This document shows positions 12,626-24,266 of a stretch of 64,000 nucleotides of DNA, piece by piece. The stretch is from Adiantum capillus-veneris (lineage: Eukaryota; Streptophyta; Polypodiopsida; Polypodiales; Pteridaceae). The position numbers were made by a program, and so were the translations under genes. The notes under the pieces are model-generated. The model had not been told where the DNA came from. It saw nothing but the letters and a program-made list of their open reading frames with translations, and did not search any database. The stretch is from NCBI GenBank assembly GCA_014529385.2, contig CM043967.1:129001182-129065181 (forward strand). Direction: 5' to 3'. The first letter of the stretch is position 1. Each line of letters starts with the position of its first letter.

Positions 12626-13474
12626 TTACTCAAGTGTTTTAGGGTCTTGGGTCTTGACATAATTCTTAAGCTCATGTGTCAGACCTCGTATGAACCCCCG
12701 TACTTGGTGAAAGATATCTAAGCCTTCCAACTTGAGGATAACATCCCGATAGTAGTGAGAGATATATTCAAGTAATGATGGGTATTGGTGCATGGAACAT
12801 GTGTCCCAAGCCGTCCAATTCTGATCGGCCTCATTGGTAGGCAAAAATTCCTTGCTAAACATTGCTTCAAAAGCTGCCCAACTCTGTGGTATGATGTTCT
12901 TCTCCTTGAGAGACATCCACCATTTGTAGGCCTTGCCTTCCAGAGTTAAGCTCATTTGTAGAGCTTTGACTGCGTCCGGAGTACGTCGTAAGGCGTGAAT
13001 TCCATACCACTTGCTGAGAAAGATATTCACTGCATCCTTATTACGGTCTCTGTCTTCGTCCTTGCAAATCAGTGGTTTGGTGTTTTTCAACAGTACATCC
13101 ACCTCTTTTGCAGTGAGAGTATGCAATGTATCAGCATTTGGGCCTTGCCCTAGATTAGAAATACCCTACCCTTGTGTGGCAACGTGCTCATGCACGTTCA
13201 TGTCAGTAGGCCTCTTAGATTGCTGATGCATTAATTGAATTACTAATGTGGATAGTTTAGTAACATTTTCATTTAAAGCTTTAAAATTTCCATCCATGAC
13301 TGTCATGCGTGTCTGAAGTGCACAAAAATCTTGAATATCGAGAAATTCGTAAGTATCTTCACCTGGCGCAGCGTCGCGGGTACTCTCCTTGAAAGGATCC
13401 GGCCGCGGGTCATCATTGGCAAGATCAGGAGTACTTTTCTCAAAATTGAATGTCATATTGATATCCGAATCCAT
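12626..13474 (-). pseudogene. Gypsy gag (capsid region)
   Basis: Two minus-strand segments, 13474-13166 and 13126-12626, are separated by a stop. The first gives an acidic N terminus (MDSDINMTFNFEKS). The second contains the gag capsid pattern ALQMSLTLEGKAYKWWMSLK and FLPTNEADQNWTAWDTC, followed by RGFIRGLTHELKNYVKTQ. It lies between the 5' leader and the zinc knuckle at about 12400, as expected for gag. Confidence 0.88.
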
Positions 13475-14244
13475 GGCTACATAGTGCGGTGCAAGGAGTA
13501 CTCAAAAAGAATAGCTGATATTGAGAGCACTTGCAAAGTATAATGAGCCTTGCTAATTCCGTCAAAATCGAAAGTAGTCCGGTGGAGAGTGATTTGAATT
13601 GTCCGTCGTATATGGAATTCCACAAGTTCTTGATAGCCGAATCAATTAGGCTTGAAAGTGGTAATTGATTTCACCAAAAACTTGTACTGCAACTCTGCCA
13701 AATTGGTGGTCTTGAAATCTTTGAGTTTCTGCGTAATAGGCACAAAATTTGTGCCGAAATGCGTGTCGGCTTCCTCTATGCTGTCCTTTCCTTCCTTGCC
13801 CTACTCGCACGTGGAGTTGAGGAGGGGGGGGTGGGGTACCCACTGTGGGTACCTCCCCTTATGCTTAAGTTTTGTGTATGGCCACTACCCCTAAGGAGGT
13901 TGGGCACCCTCAAGTGAAAAATAAACGAACCAGTCGGCTATGGCCGTGAGAAGGTAGCACGCAGGTGCTTGGAACGCCGGGGGTTGATGATGCAATGCAT
14001 GAGGGGCTTCGACCCTGTGTCAAGAAGTGACAAGAAGGCCTTTGCGCCTCTGATGAGCCCGCGCGCCGTCAGTTTGGTTCTCTTGCACCCGACGGCTCTC
14101 CTTGCCAAGCCCACGTGCCCACAGGGCTTCTTCTTCATGGACTTCCTTAGCAAGGGGTGATCCCCTCATTATTGGACCACGACATGCAAGGCTTTGTGTG
14201 GCTAGAAAGCACCACGCCTTCCCCTTTGCCAAAATAGGCACTTA
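13475..14244 (-). other. 5' leader of the gypsy element
   Basis: Between the primer-binding site and gag on the minus strand. No conserved domain is seen. It includes a GC-rich part (about 13900-14240) with several overlapping short ORFs in different frames, taken as chance. Confidence 0.6.
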
Positions 14245-14256
14245 GCTCTGATACCA
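14245..14256 (-). promoter_or_regulatory. tRNA-iMet primer-binding site of the gypsy element
   Basis: On the minus strand this reads TGGTATCAGAGC, the standard initiator-Met tRNA 3'-end complement of plant retrotransposons. It lies one base after the end of the 5' LTR. Confidence 0.92.
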
Positions 14257-14257
14257 G

Positions 14258-14411
14258 TGTAACACAAGGGAAGCTAGATCCTGAGAGTCCACCACCCAAC
14301 CACCCATTATATAGCAAAGCCCCTGGCCCTTTGCCCTAGTTGGACTCCCCTTTCCACACGGCCTAGCCTAGCCCTGCCCTTGTCTAGTCCAGCCTTGCCG
14401 ATGTCCTGACA
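14258..14411 (-). repeat. 5' LTR of the gypsy element
   Basis: 154 bp matching 4562-4715, flanked by GAGTG at 14412-14416. It contains a TATATAA-like promoter core on the minus strand (around 14307-14313). Confidence 0.92.
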
Positions 14412-14416
14412 GAGTG

Positions 14417-17345
14417 ATTGATCTTTGGACCTGCTATTGCTTCCTTGTCATCTGCAACCTCGTTCTTCTTAACTTCTTGTCTTGGTGGCATTCTCTGCTC
14501 AATAGCTATCGTGGTTGCTCTTTGCTTTGTTTGATCTACACTTGAAATTGCCTAATTTGCTTTAAGCTCTTCTGAAGTTCTGATTAATGGAGATGAATCA
14601 TCTTCAATAAAATCTACTTTGATAACATTCTCCATTCTTATTGTGCTTGAGGACTTTGTACTGTCGTCCGGGGTGACCAGTCTTGGTCTTCATTCTTTGT
14701 TTTCTATGATGACTACATCCTGTTTACATTCTGTATCTCTAACATCTTCTGGGCCATTGGCATTCCCATTATGATGTCTTCTGGCATATCTTTTGCTGTG
14801 ATCACATGGAATTGATCTTACTTCAATGGTGATGGAGATGATTCCCCAGCATTCTGCTCGTTTGTTTCCTGATATGCTCACAAATTCAAGAGCATCTTCT
14901 AGATGTGGTTGGCCACATCTTTTCCAAGTGAGAAAAGACATGAGGTTCTTGTCCAGCTGAAAATCTAGTTTTACTTCTCTTGATAGCTTTTCTTTGTTTT
15001 CATTAACAATGTTGCACTTGATCATCTTAGGATTCGTGTCTAAATTGAATGCCTTTGTTGTGGTAGTGTCCTTTGGTTGAACTTTATTTGCATTTTCTTT
15101 GGTTTGACCACCTGCTTCCGTAGATGTCAACTCGTAATGTTGTAATATTGCACTTTTTTGCAATTGTTGAGCATTGTCCTCGTACATTTGGGTAGCTCTT
15201 GATCTTAATGGATCCATTGTACTTTCTAGCATAATATTTCTCTTTGGAGGAGATTTTGGTGGTGACCTTTTTGTAGCTTTCTGGACTTTAGATCCCATTC
15301 ACTTTGACTTTACTATCACTTGTTCTAGCAACTTGAGGCTTTGCATCATCTTTAGATAGTCTTTGACTTCAGTCATACAATCCATAGGGGTTTGTACAAG
15401 GTCATGACCTTGTTGATATTCATTACCATGTGCATCTTGATATGCATATGTGAGCTTGGTCACATGTAACTGTTTAATCACTATTGGATTTTTCGGCTTC
15501 TAAATCTGACTTGTGGAGATCAAATGAAAATTTTGTCCTTGATGATCTTCATAGAAGAACTTGTCTGCAGACTCTGATGGAATCTGGATCAATTGGAAAA
15601 TTCCAACAATCATATGATCTTTCAATGGTTTTTTCTTTGAAGAGGTCTGTTGGCTAGAAGCTCTAGGGCTTCTAACTACTGTAGCATTTCCTCGCACATG
15701 AGTTGAGCTTCATGAATTTGCAGCTCCCCCCTTCCTAGGGTGATCACTATAGCCTGCTTCATTGTAAGAGTTTAAAATTGTTTGGCTCTGGTTTAGTCTC
15801 ACCTTTTGGGACTGTGAAGGTGCACTTTGGGTAGCACTGTTGATGTTTTGCATTTGTAAACCTTCTGCATAGTTTCCTATCTATCTCCTTGAAACATGAC
15901 AAATTATTCCCCAAATCAAGTTGTAGATAGCATTATCTTTGTCCTGATATTTTCTATCCCATGGGTCTCCTATGATATGAGCTTCTCTGGTTTCAGGACC
16001 CAAGGCATCATAGATGCTAGACTCCCGTCTATATGTACAACTGTTTTGGTCAAAGTATATGCTCGTTTGGTCACAACATCGAAGCTTGATTTTTGATGGA
16101 GGAGAGTTTGGCTCTGAACAAATTTCTGGGTTCACCTAGGTAATATCCTTCAGCTCTAGAGATGATGGGCTATAATAGATTCTTTCCTCTGAAATGAACC
16201 ATCCTTTGTGATCTATCACTGGACTCACTTCTATGAGCTGGTATGTGGGCCGTTCAAACATAGGTTGATCCTTTTTGTACAGTTTTCCTTTTTGGTGTAC
16301 ATAGTGTGCATATGAATTATGTGTACCATACAAAGCTAATATCATTATGTTTGATGTGTCCCTTAGATCCGTGAATGATTGCACACTTGTGGCAGTGGAT
16401 GCAGAATCATTTGCAAACCTAATAGTCTTTTCACCCTTTGGTGATATCTCGACTCCTTGACTAAATTCATGCAGGAATTTGTTGTTCAAAGAATCAATTT
16501 TAAGCTTTTCAGGTGTCTATGCATGTTTATGCTCATTTGAACTTGCAGCGCTTTTACTGGTGCTTCTAATGTTAATGCAGAATCATTTGATTGCATTAAA
16601 AGTGATGAGTTAAATGCATTTTACATCAAGATTCTTGTTTCCAATTTGCTTTGTACCTTGCTTGTTGGCAGTTGATGTGTCTCTGTTGTTTGGATTTCTT
16701 GGACTGTCTTCAGAAAAATCTCCACCTTTTCGTCCACAATCTGAGCAATACGCCATGACTGGTGGTATTTCATCTAGCTCTATCATGTCAAGCTCTAGCT
16801 AAGAAGTTTCAGCTTCTATACTTGCCAAGTTGTCGGCACCTTCTTTTAAAACACTGAGCATCAAGCTGTAGATTTCTCCATCTTGACCTTTGTACTGTCT
16901 TTGGCTTGGTTCTCCAATTAGATTGACTTCAATTGGTTGATCCGTTGGATCTTGCAATTTTGGTTCTCAACTGTAGATCTGACCACTATAACCTATGTAC
17001 AATGACCTTGATTGCATATGCACCAAATGGATGCTTTGCGGACTTGTGTAGATTTAGATAAATACTTGGGTTGATTTTTTGCACTTCTATCTACACTTCA
17101 TCTTTGAGCTTGCAATACCTGGCTCCACTGAAGTCTGTGAATATCAAGGAGTTTTCTGAATCTGTCTTTACCCTGATCAATAGGATCTTGACTCCTGTGT
17201 TGCTTTTATTGCTCATTAAGTATCTATGGCCTTTTGTATCTGTGTACAAACATTTATCTCCATTGTAGCCATAAAGTTGCAAAATATGCTCGGTTGCAGT
17301 TGCACTTGTTGTTAAGCATGGAGCCTGATTTACCCTTGTAATTTT
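14417..17345 (-). pseudogene. Unrecognised multi-stop ORF in the large LTR element
   Basis: On the minus strand, segments 16489-16136, 16135-15881, 15697-15500, 15481-15299 and 15298-14690 all lie in one reading frame separated only by stop codons. Further upstream, open segments at about 16802-16614 (with VMAYCSDCGRKGGD, a C-X2-C pair like a decayed zinc knuckle) and 17345-17091 (with YGYNGDKCLYTDTKGHRYLM and SLIFTDFSGARYCKLKDE) are in other frames. The retained frame over 1.8 kb points to a once-translated protein of more than 600 residues. It sits where gag would be, in element orientation. I do not recognise a family; a divergent gag or accessory ORF is possible. Confidence 0.5.
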
Positions 17346-17365
17346 CTGTGGTAAAAGCGCACATT

Positions 17366-18077
17366 TGTAAGGCCCCCATCATGAGGAGAAACCATCGTGC
17401 GTGAAGGAAAATCACTCACCGGAAACCAAAATTTTCACGGACAAGAATCAGGGGCAACTTTAAAGGCCTCGGGGGCGGAGGCCTCCGAGACGTTTTTTCG
17501 CCAGAATATTATGGCCGGTCGGTGGCCGGAAAGTGGTCGGAAAACAATCGGTCGGTTGGCCGATGGCCGGTACTCAATGGCCGATGGCCGGTGGTCGGAA
17601 GTCAATTCAATGGCCGGTGGCCGGTGGCCGAATTCAAAAGCGGACTTGTCTTCTCAAGGGCGGCCACACATGGGCAGATTGGAGGGTCCGATTTGGACTT
17701 ATTCGCACAAGGGCGGCTACACATGGCTGTTTCTCATAAGAGAGGGCAGCCCTTTTGGCCTATAAAAGGAGGCCATTTCTACACACATTTCATAGTGTGA
17801 AGTTGATGCAACAAGGTGAGTGTGAGGTGGTGAGAGTGAAGCAAGGCGGGAGCTCCATTAAGGGTATAATCCCTTTGTAAACTACTTCTTGTTTTGAAGT
17901 ACTAAAGCCATTGAGTGGCTGCTTTCCCGTGGACGTAGCCCACATTGGGTGAACCACGTATATCGTGTGTACTCTCTCTCTCTCTACTCTACTCTATAAT
18001 CTCGTGTATATAAATCTGTCGGAATCCATTAAGTAATCTACTCAATTATCTATTTAGCTACGTCTTATTTCCTAACA
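17366..18077 (+). repeat. Solo LTR-like block splitting the orphan ORF
   Basis: It begins TGTAAGGCCCCC and ends CCTAACA. It has a core promoter CTATAAAAGG at about 17759 and, downstream, the motif GTGGACGTAGCCCACATTGG ... GAACCACGTATATC, which is characteristic of the transcribed part of many plant LTRs. Just left, the minus-strand orphan frame is open up to the boundary. Just right, a minus-strand frame starts with MDSNRAERSSTGEQANSSD at 18142. No 5-bp duplication is visible at these limits, so the exact ends are uncertain. Confidence 0.6.
17513..17640 (+). repeat. GC-rich GGCCGG/GGCCGATGGCC repeats
   Basis: Many imperfect copies of ATGGCCGGT and GGCCGATGGCCGG in about 130 bp, upstream of the TATA box of the LTR-like block. 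Three overlapping ORFs here are all products of the repeat. It could hold protein-binding sites of the LTR promoter. Confidence 0.7.
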
Positions 18078-18142
18078 CTTGTGATGTCACTGCTATTAGC
18101 TTGCTCTCCTGTACTTGATCTCTCGGCTCGATTTGAGTCCAT
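18078..18142 (-). pseudogene. Possible N terminus of the orphan ORF
   Basis: An ATG at 18142 (minus) opens a frame reading MDSNRAERSSTGEQANSSDI up to the LTR-like block. Because the other side of the block continues open in the same strand, this may be the original start of the orphan protein. The frames differ by one base across the block as I bound it. Confidence 0.35.
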
Positions 18143-21100
18143 GTTGACTCAATCTACAAAAACTGTCAATTGGCAGAATTTGGTGTTGATTAGCAAAATT
18201 TCTCCTGCTCGGTTTGATTAAACTGCTTTAGTCAAACTGCTCGGTTTGATTAAACTGCTTTAGTCAAAGCACTTTTGCAGTTGACTGCTCTTCAGGCTCG
18301 CAAGAGTTGATTAACTCTAGCTTGACAGTTTCAAAATTAATTGCAACCATTTGAAACGATGAAAAACTGGGCCTTGAATAGCTTAATATGTAATCCACCG
18401 TGATTTGTGCCCCTGTTCGTCCGATTGGAAGCTAATTTGCAACGCAATTACTTGCACTTGCCAATTTCTAGCGTGCAAAATATAACAATCTGCCTAACGT
18501 TCCACTGCTTGGAGTTGGTCTTTTTGGTCTTTTTTTTCCCCGACGGATCTGTGATTCGCTTTTGAGCAGTTTACCCAATGTACGGTGTTTGTCTGATATG
18601 CGGTGTTCTTTTCGGCTTTGTTTTTTGGTTTTCTGACGCTTTCTGGCTCCTCCTAGCTTTTTTGTCTTTTCCTGGCACTTTCGATAACTTTATTTTTATT
18701 TTTCTTTTAAAAAAAATAAATTTAAATTTTCTAATTTTTTTAGTAATGTGGTGTACAACGGGATTAGGCCCAAACTGAGTCTACCTACAAGAGAGTCGGG
18801 CAGCTCCTTATATTGCCAACCAATTAGTACATGCCAAGATAGTGGACCAAGTGTCCTCCCACACTAGGTGGTCGGACACAGCTAATGGACACACACACCA
18901 CACCTCCCCCCTTAGGGAGAAAAATATGCACATCTTTTTACAATATTTTGGACTGAAATCGACATGACTTGACTTTTCCGACGCCTCATATGGGGGGAAG
19001 GTCGTACAACGGCTTAACGACGAGTAGGGACTGAGTGGACTTAAACGGCTGAGGACATACATCTTGATGTAGGCAAAGAATGAGGTCGCTATCCCTATGC
19101 TAATGTCTATACGAGGAACGGCTAGGGCATGTGTCATAGCGGCAAGGACACAATACCATATATTTGGCGACGTCCATTATTCTCTAAAAGGGGTTTGATG
19201 TGTTGCATTAGGTGCTTTATTGAAGATTAACTATTGTTAAGTGAGAGGTGCTTAAAGAAACATAAAAGGAACGCCACCTGGAATGATTTGCAAGCTTGAA
19301 TGTTCTGCAAATTAACCAGATCCAACTGTCGAACGCTGACAATCCAACCCAACCCAGATTGAGTGCCTGAAGATCAAGAAGCTTTGAGCAAGTGGTGTAA
19401 TTACCATAGCAGGAGCATGGAGGGTTGCTTCACGTTGGTGTCATTGCCATGAATCAGCAGAGGACGAATGCATCAGCCTTGACTGTGGGAGCATCCATTG
19501 TTGCGTTCTCATACCTTTCTTGATGAAAGAAGAAAGGCAAGCAAGCACGAACACCTGAGTGTAGCGTAACACTAGAAAATGAGCATAGTGTGACTCCTCC
19601 AATAGATGCTTCAGCTTCTTGCGCAGGGCATACGGAGCCCGATACCCACTTCCTTTTATTTATTTTTTATTTTTTATTTTCAAATTTCCAAGAAATGCCA
19701 AAATGGGCCGAAAATTAGCCAAAACTCCAAAAAATCGCCAAAAAATTTCAAAATTTGCTAAAAAAGTCCAAACAATTCCTGGAAAGTTCTAGGAATCTTA
19801 GAAAATTACCGACATTCACGATCGAGCATTTTCGACACGCAAAAATAGCAAATCTTACAAAAAATGCGATTTACGACACAATCATCAACCTGGCCCTTGA
19901 AAATAGCAAAACGCTCAAAACTCGACCACCACGGAGGGCACAAATACGAACAAAATGATGCCATAAATATGCACACACAAAATAGCTCGTAAAGATCGCA
20001 AAATCAAATTTTCATGGAATTATCCAAAAATTAATGCAAAAATTAGCAAAAAATTGCGAAAAGTATCCGAAAAATATCCAAAAATTTTCTACAAATTCTC
20101 CACACATTGGAGAATAGTGCAGCAAAATAAAATTGCACAAATCACATCAATTCATTTGCCAACAATTTTATCAATAAAATAAAGACTATGCAATTAAACC
20201 GACAAAATTATCGACAAAATTAGGTCAAAATTCGACACAATTGGAGTGTGTAAATCATTGTTTTGAGCACAAAAAGGTAGTATTTAATCATTACATACAT
20301 CATTTATGCAATCAAAACATTGAATTAACCATGCAAATTAAACACTTTTTTACGCGCACGCACATTAAAAAATTGGCAGTTTTTACCAATCTTTAGGTGC
20401 GCACACAAAAGGGTTAAATTTGTCGGATTTGCAATGTGACTTCGCAAATCATTAGTTAGGCATGAGCACCAATAGAAATCAATCATCACAATTGAAAAAT
20501 CATAATGCACACATTGATTTCTAGGTACTCAAACATAGGCAAAATAGTGCACACACACCTAAAGTTAGCGTACACACACTCAATTAGAATGCACACACAC
20601 TTGATTTTAGTGCACACATACTTGAAATTGACCATCCAAGTATGTAATAACTCAATTAAACACCCAATTAGCAACCTATAATCACCAATTAGCAATTAAA
20701 ACTTGTCAAATCATACGCCACCAATTCTTAAAAATTTCGGCATTATGACGGCGTGAAAACAAAAAATCGCAAAATTTTCAATCCACATACATTGCATCAA
20801 CATTGCATAGCATTATGAAGGCGTGAAAACAAAAAATCGCAAAATTTTCAATCCACATACATTGCATCAACATAGCATAGCATTATATTGCATCAAAATG
20901 GTGGGATCTCTACACAATTCTACACATCTCTAGATTCTAGGGAGGTTGAGAATACCACCTTAATTACCTTTCCATTGAAGATAAATTGAATGGTCGAATG
21001 CTCCAATCCTTCATAGCACATTAGTAAGTTAGAAGAAATTAGTAAAATTAGCAAGGGGTTAGTGAGAAATTAGAGTGTGTAAACACACAATTGGCAAGAT

Positions 21101-21236
21101 ATGGTCACACGTTAGGAAATTTTGAACACAATGTTTCATGCACACACATTCAAAATACACAAAAACATAAACACACGAGTGAATTAGTGAGGGAACGCAT
21201 TCATTTATGTCACAATTACACTAGCGTAGGCCATCG
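18143..21236 (-). other. Long 5' leader of the large element
   Basis: About 3 kb between the primer site and the first orphan ORF (minus). It is A-rich on the plus strand with runs of AAAATT-type sequence (19640-20240), and has no domain. It includes a 32-bp tandem duplication at 18208-18270 and the 70-bp duplication at 20741-20880. A minus-strand purine run next to TGGTGTGTGT near 18906 hints at another short decayed insertion. Confidence 0.5.
20741..20880. repeat. Two-copy tandem repeat, period 70 bp
   Basis: Copies at 20741-20810 and 20811-20880 differ at only two or three bases (CATTATGACGG versus CATTATGAAGG and one more), so this is a recent duplication inside an otherwise old leader. 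Confidence 0.92.
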
Positions 21237-21254
21237 TCCCCAGAAACGGTGCCA
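21237..21254 (-). promoter_or_regulatory. Primer-binding site of the large element
   Basis: The minus strand reads TGGCACCGTTTCTGGGGA two bases after the LTR end. It resembles the Asp-tRNA-type primer site TGGCGCCGTTGCCGGGGA known from plant Tat/Athila gypsy elements, with three differences. Confidence 0.72.
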
Positions 21255-21256
21255 TA

Positions 21257-22162
21257 TGTTGGGGGCGCCATCGTTGCAATAGCCAACAAAATTATCAATC
21301 CAGAGGGATGAGCTACCCGGCTAGGGCATGGAAACACTCACACGGTTAGTGAGCTAATCGTGGAAACACAAATGGTTAACTCTACAAGGTGAGCTTCTCG
21401 GCCTATGGAGGAGCTAAGCCACAATGAAGGGCAATCTCCATATCCACTTCTCTTCACCTACAATCAACCCAATCACACACACTACGATTGCAAGACGCAC
21501 ACAACACTAATCCTATCATGCAACACACTAATCGCAAGCACACACACATAGATCTATTGAGCACCACACTCCAATCAAACATACATGCACACACAAGCAA
21601 AAGAGGGTAATCACACAAGATTAGAGTGGTATTAACCACTAATTAGTTAAGATCTAGTTAATCTAAGCATCATAGGCAATCATCAGAAGCATGAGAGAGG
21701 CATAGTGAAAGAAAATGAATCATTGATTAGTGTTAATCAAGTCTCATGAGCAAGGAGAAGCTCAAGTACTCCATAGCCACACACCTCAAGAGCTCTCACC
21801 AAAGAGTGCTCTCAACAAATGAGCTTGAGAACCCTAATTTCTTTTACACACTGTTTTATATACCTAGGGTAAAAATATGCAATGTCCGGGCGCCCAAGGC
21901 CTTTAGGGCTCACCACTTACTGAATCTGCAACCTAGGCACAGTAAGTGACCTATTCTTTACAACTTGGAACTCCCATTGAGCCCGTAATACATTAAAATA
22001 TGACAATGGCTTGAAATAAATTGGGAATTTACAATACGTGACCATTTTAGAAATACGTGAAAAATGTGTAACTCCAATCTTTACTGCTTCTTTGCATTCA
22101 TCCTCGATGTTCCATCTTCGGTCTTTAGCAGCTTCTGCTAACTAACGTTCACTCAGTTAACA
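21257..22162 (-). repeat. 5' LTR of the large element
   Basis: 906 bp, paired with 1444-2363, with the flank ACACC at 22163-22167. It contains TTTTATATACC (about 21853), a plausible TATA region when read on either strand. Confidence 0.88.
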
Positions 22163-22167
22163 ACACC

Positions 22168-23044
22168 TTATTATAGATTTTGGGACTTTAGAGACATTTT
22201 GGTAATTGCAAATCAAAATGGATACCGTTTGCTTGGGAATTTCATTAATTTGGGACTTAATGAAGCATGCATTCTTTCTCCATTTTGTCTTATTGAGGAG
22301 CCAAAATAAACCTTTCTAACAAGCGCATATACTCTATGTGGGAGTTTTTTAGTCATGCTATGGTAAGGAGGTTGGTGTAAATCAATGATAAAATCTTTCA
22401 GATAGAGTGGTGTTTAAAAACACCTTATGAGTCACCTACTTTATGAAGTGGATTGTGATTAGCCTCGGAGAGGGGCGGTTGACATCTAGATTGTAGTATT
22501 CAGTACCTCAAGGCTCGGTCTGAGTTTGAGGTTATTTTGTAGTTTCTATGATGCCATTAATACAATTCACTCACAAATTGTGCGTTTTGCCCAAAAAAAA
22601 ACACTTTATCAGTTTTGTGGCCGAGGTTCCTTGTGGCTCCAACTCATACTTTCTTAGAAAAGATAAAATTTAAATGAATTAAAAGTCTTTTAGACTCTCC
22701 TTAACCTATTCTAAGCCCCAATATTTAGTCGAATGGTCAAAACTTGGGACTTTGGTTAGTCTAGATCCAATCTTCTCAAAACTATGTAATGAATCTTATA
22801 TGCTTGAGTGGATATAGAATTTATGACAAAGGAAGAGAGAGAGGGAGAAGGAGAGAGAGGTAGGATATGTATTTAATCTACACAATGTGTCCAACTTGTG
22901 ATTTGCTGACGACCCAAAATTTGGTCCCCTAGAGAAATGTTCATTTGTTGTATGTGAACTAATCCTAGGATTACTCAATAGTGTTATACTTTTTAGTGTG
23001 TCAACTATCTTTTCCAAGATGCTCATGGGGGGGACGGGGAAGAG
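22168..23044. other. Spacer without genes
   Basis: No convincing ORF. A GA-rich patch (22828-22862) and a GATA/GATAAA-rich tail (23038-23068) lie just before the LINE 3' end, matching the GA tracts that border other LINE copies here. Confidence 0.6.
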
Positions 23045-23674
23045 ATAGATGGATAAATAGATAAATTTTATTATCATCCTCGGAGGTCAAATATGACTTA
23101 TGGGACCAAAGTTACATGTGATGTAGTATGTTTATGACTGATGAGTAACTCTTCATGCTCCAAAATTGTGGTGATGAGAGTCGCAATGGAGAGTCCACAC
23201 TGTGGCTGGGAGAGAAAAGTATGTAGGTCTAAGTCATGGCTGAAAATGTGATAGAAGCGAGTTCTGATATGATGAAAAGTTGAGCACTCTAGTAGTGTGC
23301 GGTACGCAGACACTCAAACTGTAGTGAGCATAGTGTGCACAATCGATTTGATTATTCTCCATTGCCCCAACGCCCTGTCTCCCATCGAAGGGAATGGGAG
23401 CTAAGCCAAATGACTGCGATAGTATGTAACACCAACAAGGGGATAGGCTCAAGCATGTAGGTGTGAGTACGGTTTTCTCTTTCAACGAAGAACATGGTTT
23501 TGTAGTTGGGGGCAATATGGGTGGTGTAATGTATGAAGCATGACCCACTGGCTTTATCCCAAGCCATAATACATTGACGTTGTAGAAAAGTTTCATTCAC
23601 TTGGGAGTCAATTGAAGCATCATGTAGCAAGTGTAATGCATCCCATCTCCCAAACAACTTCTTTATGTCTTGCA

Positions 23675-23996
23675 TGTTGAGATGTCGAGCTCTACACCTT
23701 AAGCTGGCATCCACTACGGGTCTTGGCCGCTTACGACATTTACTCACTAGCGCGTTAGGTGATCGACACGGAGGATCTCTGCCAGTGATTCTACAGCTGG
23801 ACTACACTTATAGTGCCAGCCTAGTACGCTTCTAGCGAGTTCACACTTAGTGACCGCATGTACATATGTGCTACTTTTCAGCTTTAGCACTAAGTCATTT
23901 TGTACTCTCTTTTCTGTGAAGAACAAGAAGAAGCTTTCCATCTCTGTGTGCTTTGTGCTTGTCTTGTGTAGCTCTCTTGCATCCTCATTCTTTACA
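23675..23996 (+). repeat. 5' LTR of copia element
   Basis: 322 bp, about 98.4% identical to 28523-28844 by direct comparison. Ends TG...CA. Confidence 0.96.
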
Positions 23997-24012
23997 TGGT
24001 ATCAGAGCCTGG
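23997..24012 (+). promoter_or_regulatory. tRNA-iMet primer-binding site
   Basis: TGGTATCAGAGCCTGG directly follows the LTR end, complementary to the 3' end of initiator-Met tRNA in its first 12 bases. Confidence 0.95.
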
Positions 24013-24266
24013 TGCAGGCAAGAGAGGCTAAGAGAGAAAGAGCATCACAATCCCTTCGTTCACAATCCACAAGTTTTTCACACAAGTTTTTGAACAGGTC
24101 TCCAGAGTGCAGTATACAGAGATTTACTGTACAAGTACAGTGGTTGTATGTACGCTTGATTGTGGACACTGGTTGAGTGTAGAAAGCGTTACAGGTACCA
24201 CGATAGCAGGTTCAGCAAATTTGCAAGTTTTTGCAGATTGCAGCTATTTTGTCTTAGTGCTTCAAG

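Larger units (their letters stand above)
4562..14411 (-). mobile_element. Ty3/gypsy retrotransposon, chromodomain-type, decayed
   Basis: Matching 154-bp LTRs lie at 4562-4715 and 14258-14411, flanked by the duplication GAGTG (4557-4561, 14412-14416). On the minus strand the order is 5' LTR, initiator-Met primer site, gag, zinc knuckle, protease, start of RT, then a 4-kb foreign insertion, then RT, RNase H, integrase and a chromodomain-like tail, purine tract, 3' LTR. Numerous stops and frameshifts make it inactive. Without the nested insert it is about 5.9 kb, normal for a gypsy element with very short LTRs. Confidence 0.93.
1444..22162 (-). mobile_element. Large LTR retrotransposon (~20.7 kb with nested insertions)
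   Basis: Two direct repeats of 920 bp (1444-2363) and 906 bp (21257-22162) share the ends TGTTGGGGGC and CAGTTAACA on the plus strand. Both are flanked by ACACC (1439-1443 and 22163-22167), a 5-bp target duplication. Orientation is minus: a purine tract on that strand (AAAGGGGGAAA, 2364-2374) adjoins the left LTR, and an 18-nt primer site (21237-21254) lies next to the right LTR. The primer site TGGCACCGTTTCTGGGGA resembles the Asp-tRNA-type site of plant Tat/Athila gypsy elements. No RT, RNase H or integrase of its own is visible. The interior holds an unrecognised broken ORF series (about 18142 down to 3528), so the copy is non-autonomous, internally deleted, or of an unusual type. Nested inside are a gypsy element (4562-14411) and an LTR-like block (17366-18077). 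Confidence 0.88.

Noticed and set aside
13652-14241. Several ORFs on both strands in a GC-rich stretch
   Set aside because: They lie in the gypsy 5' leader, overlap one another on opposite strands and have no conserved motif.
17397-17800. Three overlapping plus-strand ORFs rich in Gly, Arg and Trp
   Set aside because: They come from the GGCCGG repeats in the LTR-like block; all three frames stay open for the same reason.
18808-19137. Minus-strand ORF next to a purine run and TGGTGTGTGT
   Set aside because: Could be a tiny LTR relic, but no partner repeat or domain was found.
23352-23747. ORF spanning LINE and copia LTR
   Set aside because: A chance read-through from LTR sequence into the LINE ORF2 C terminus; the same LTR peptide start recurs at 28595.
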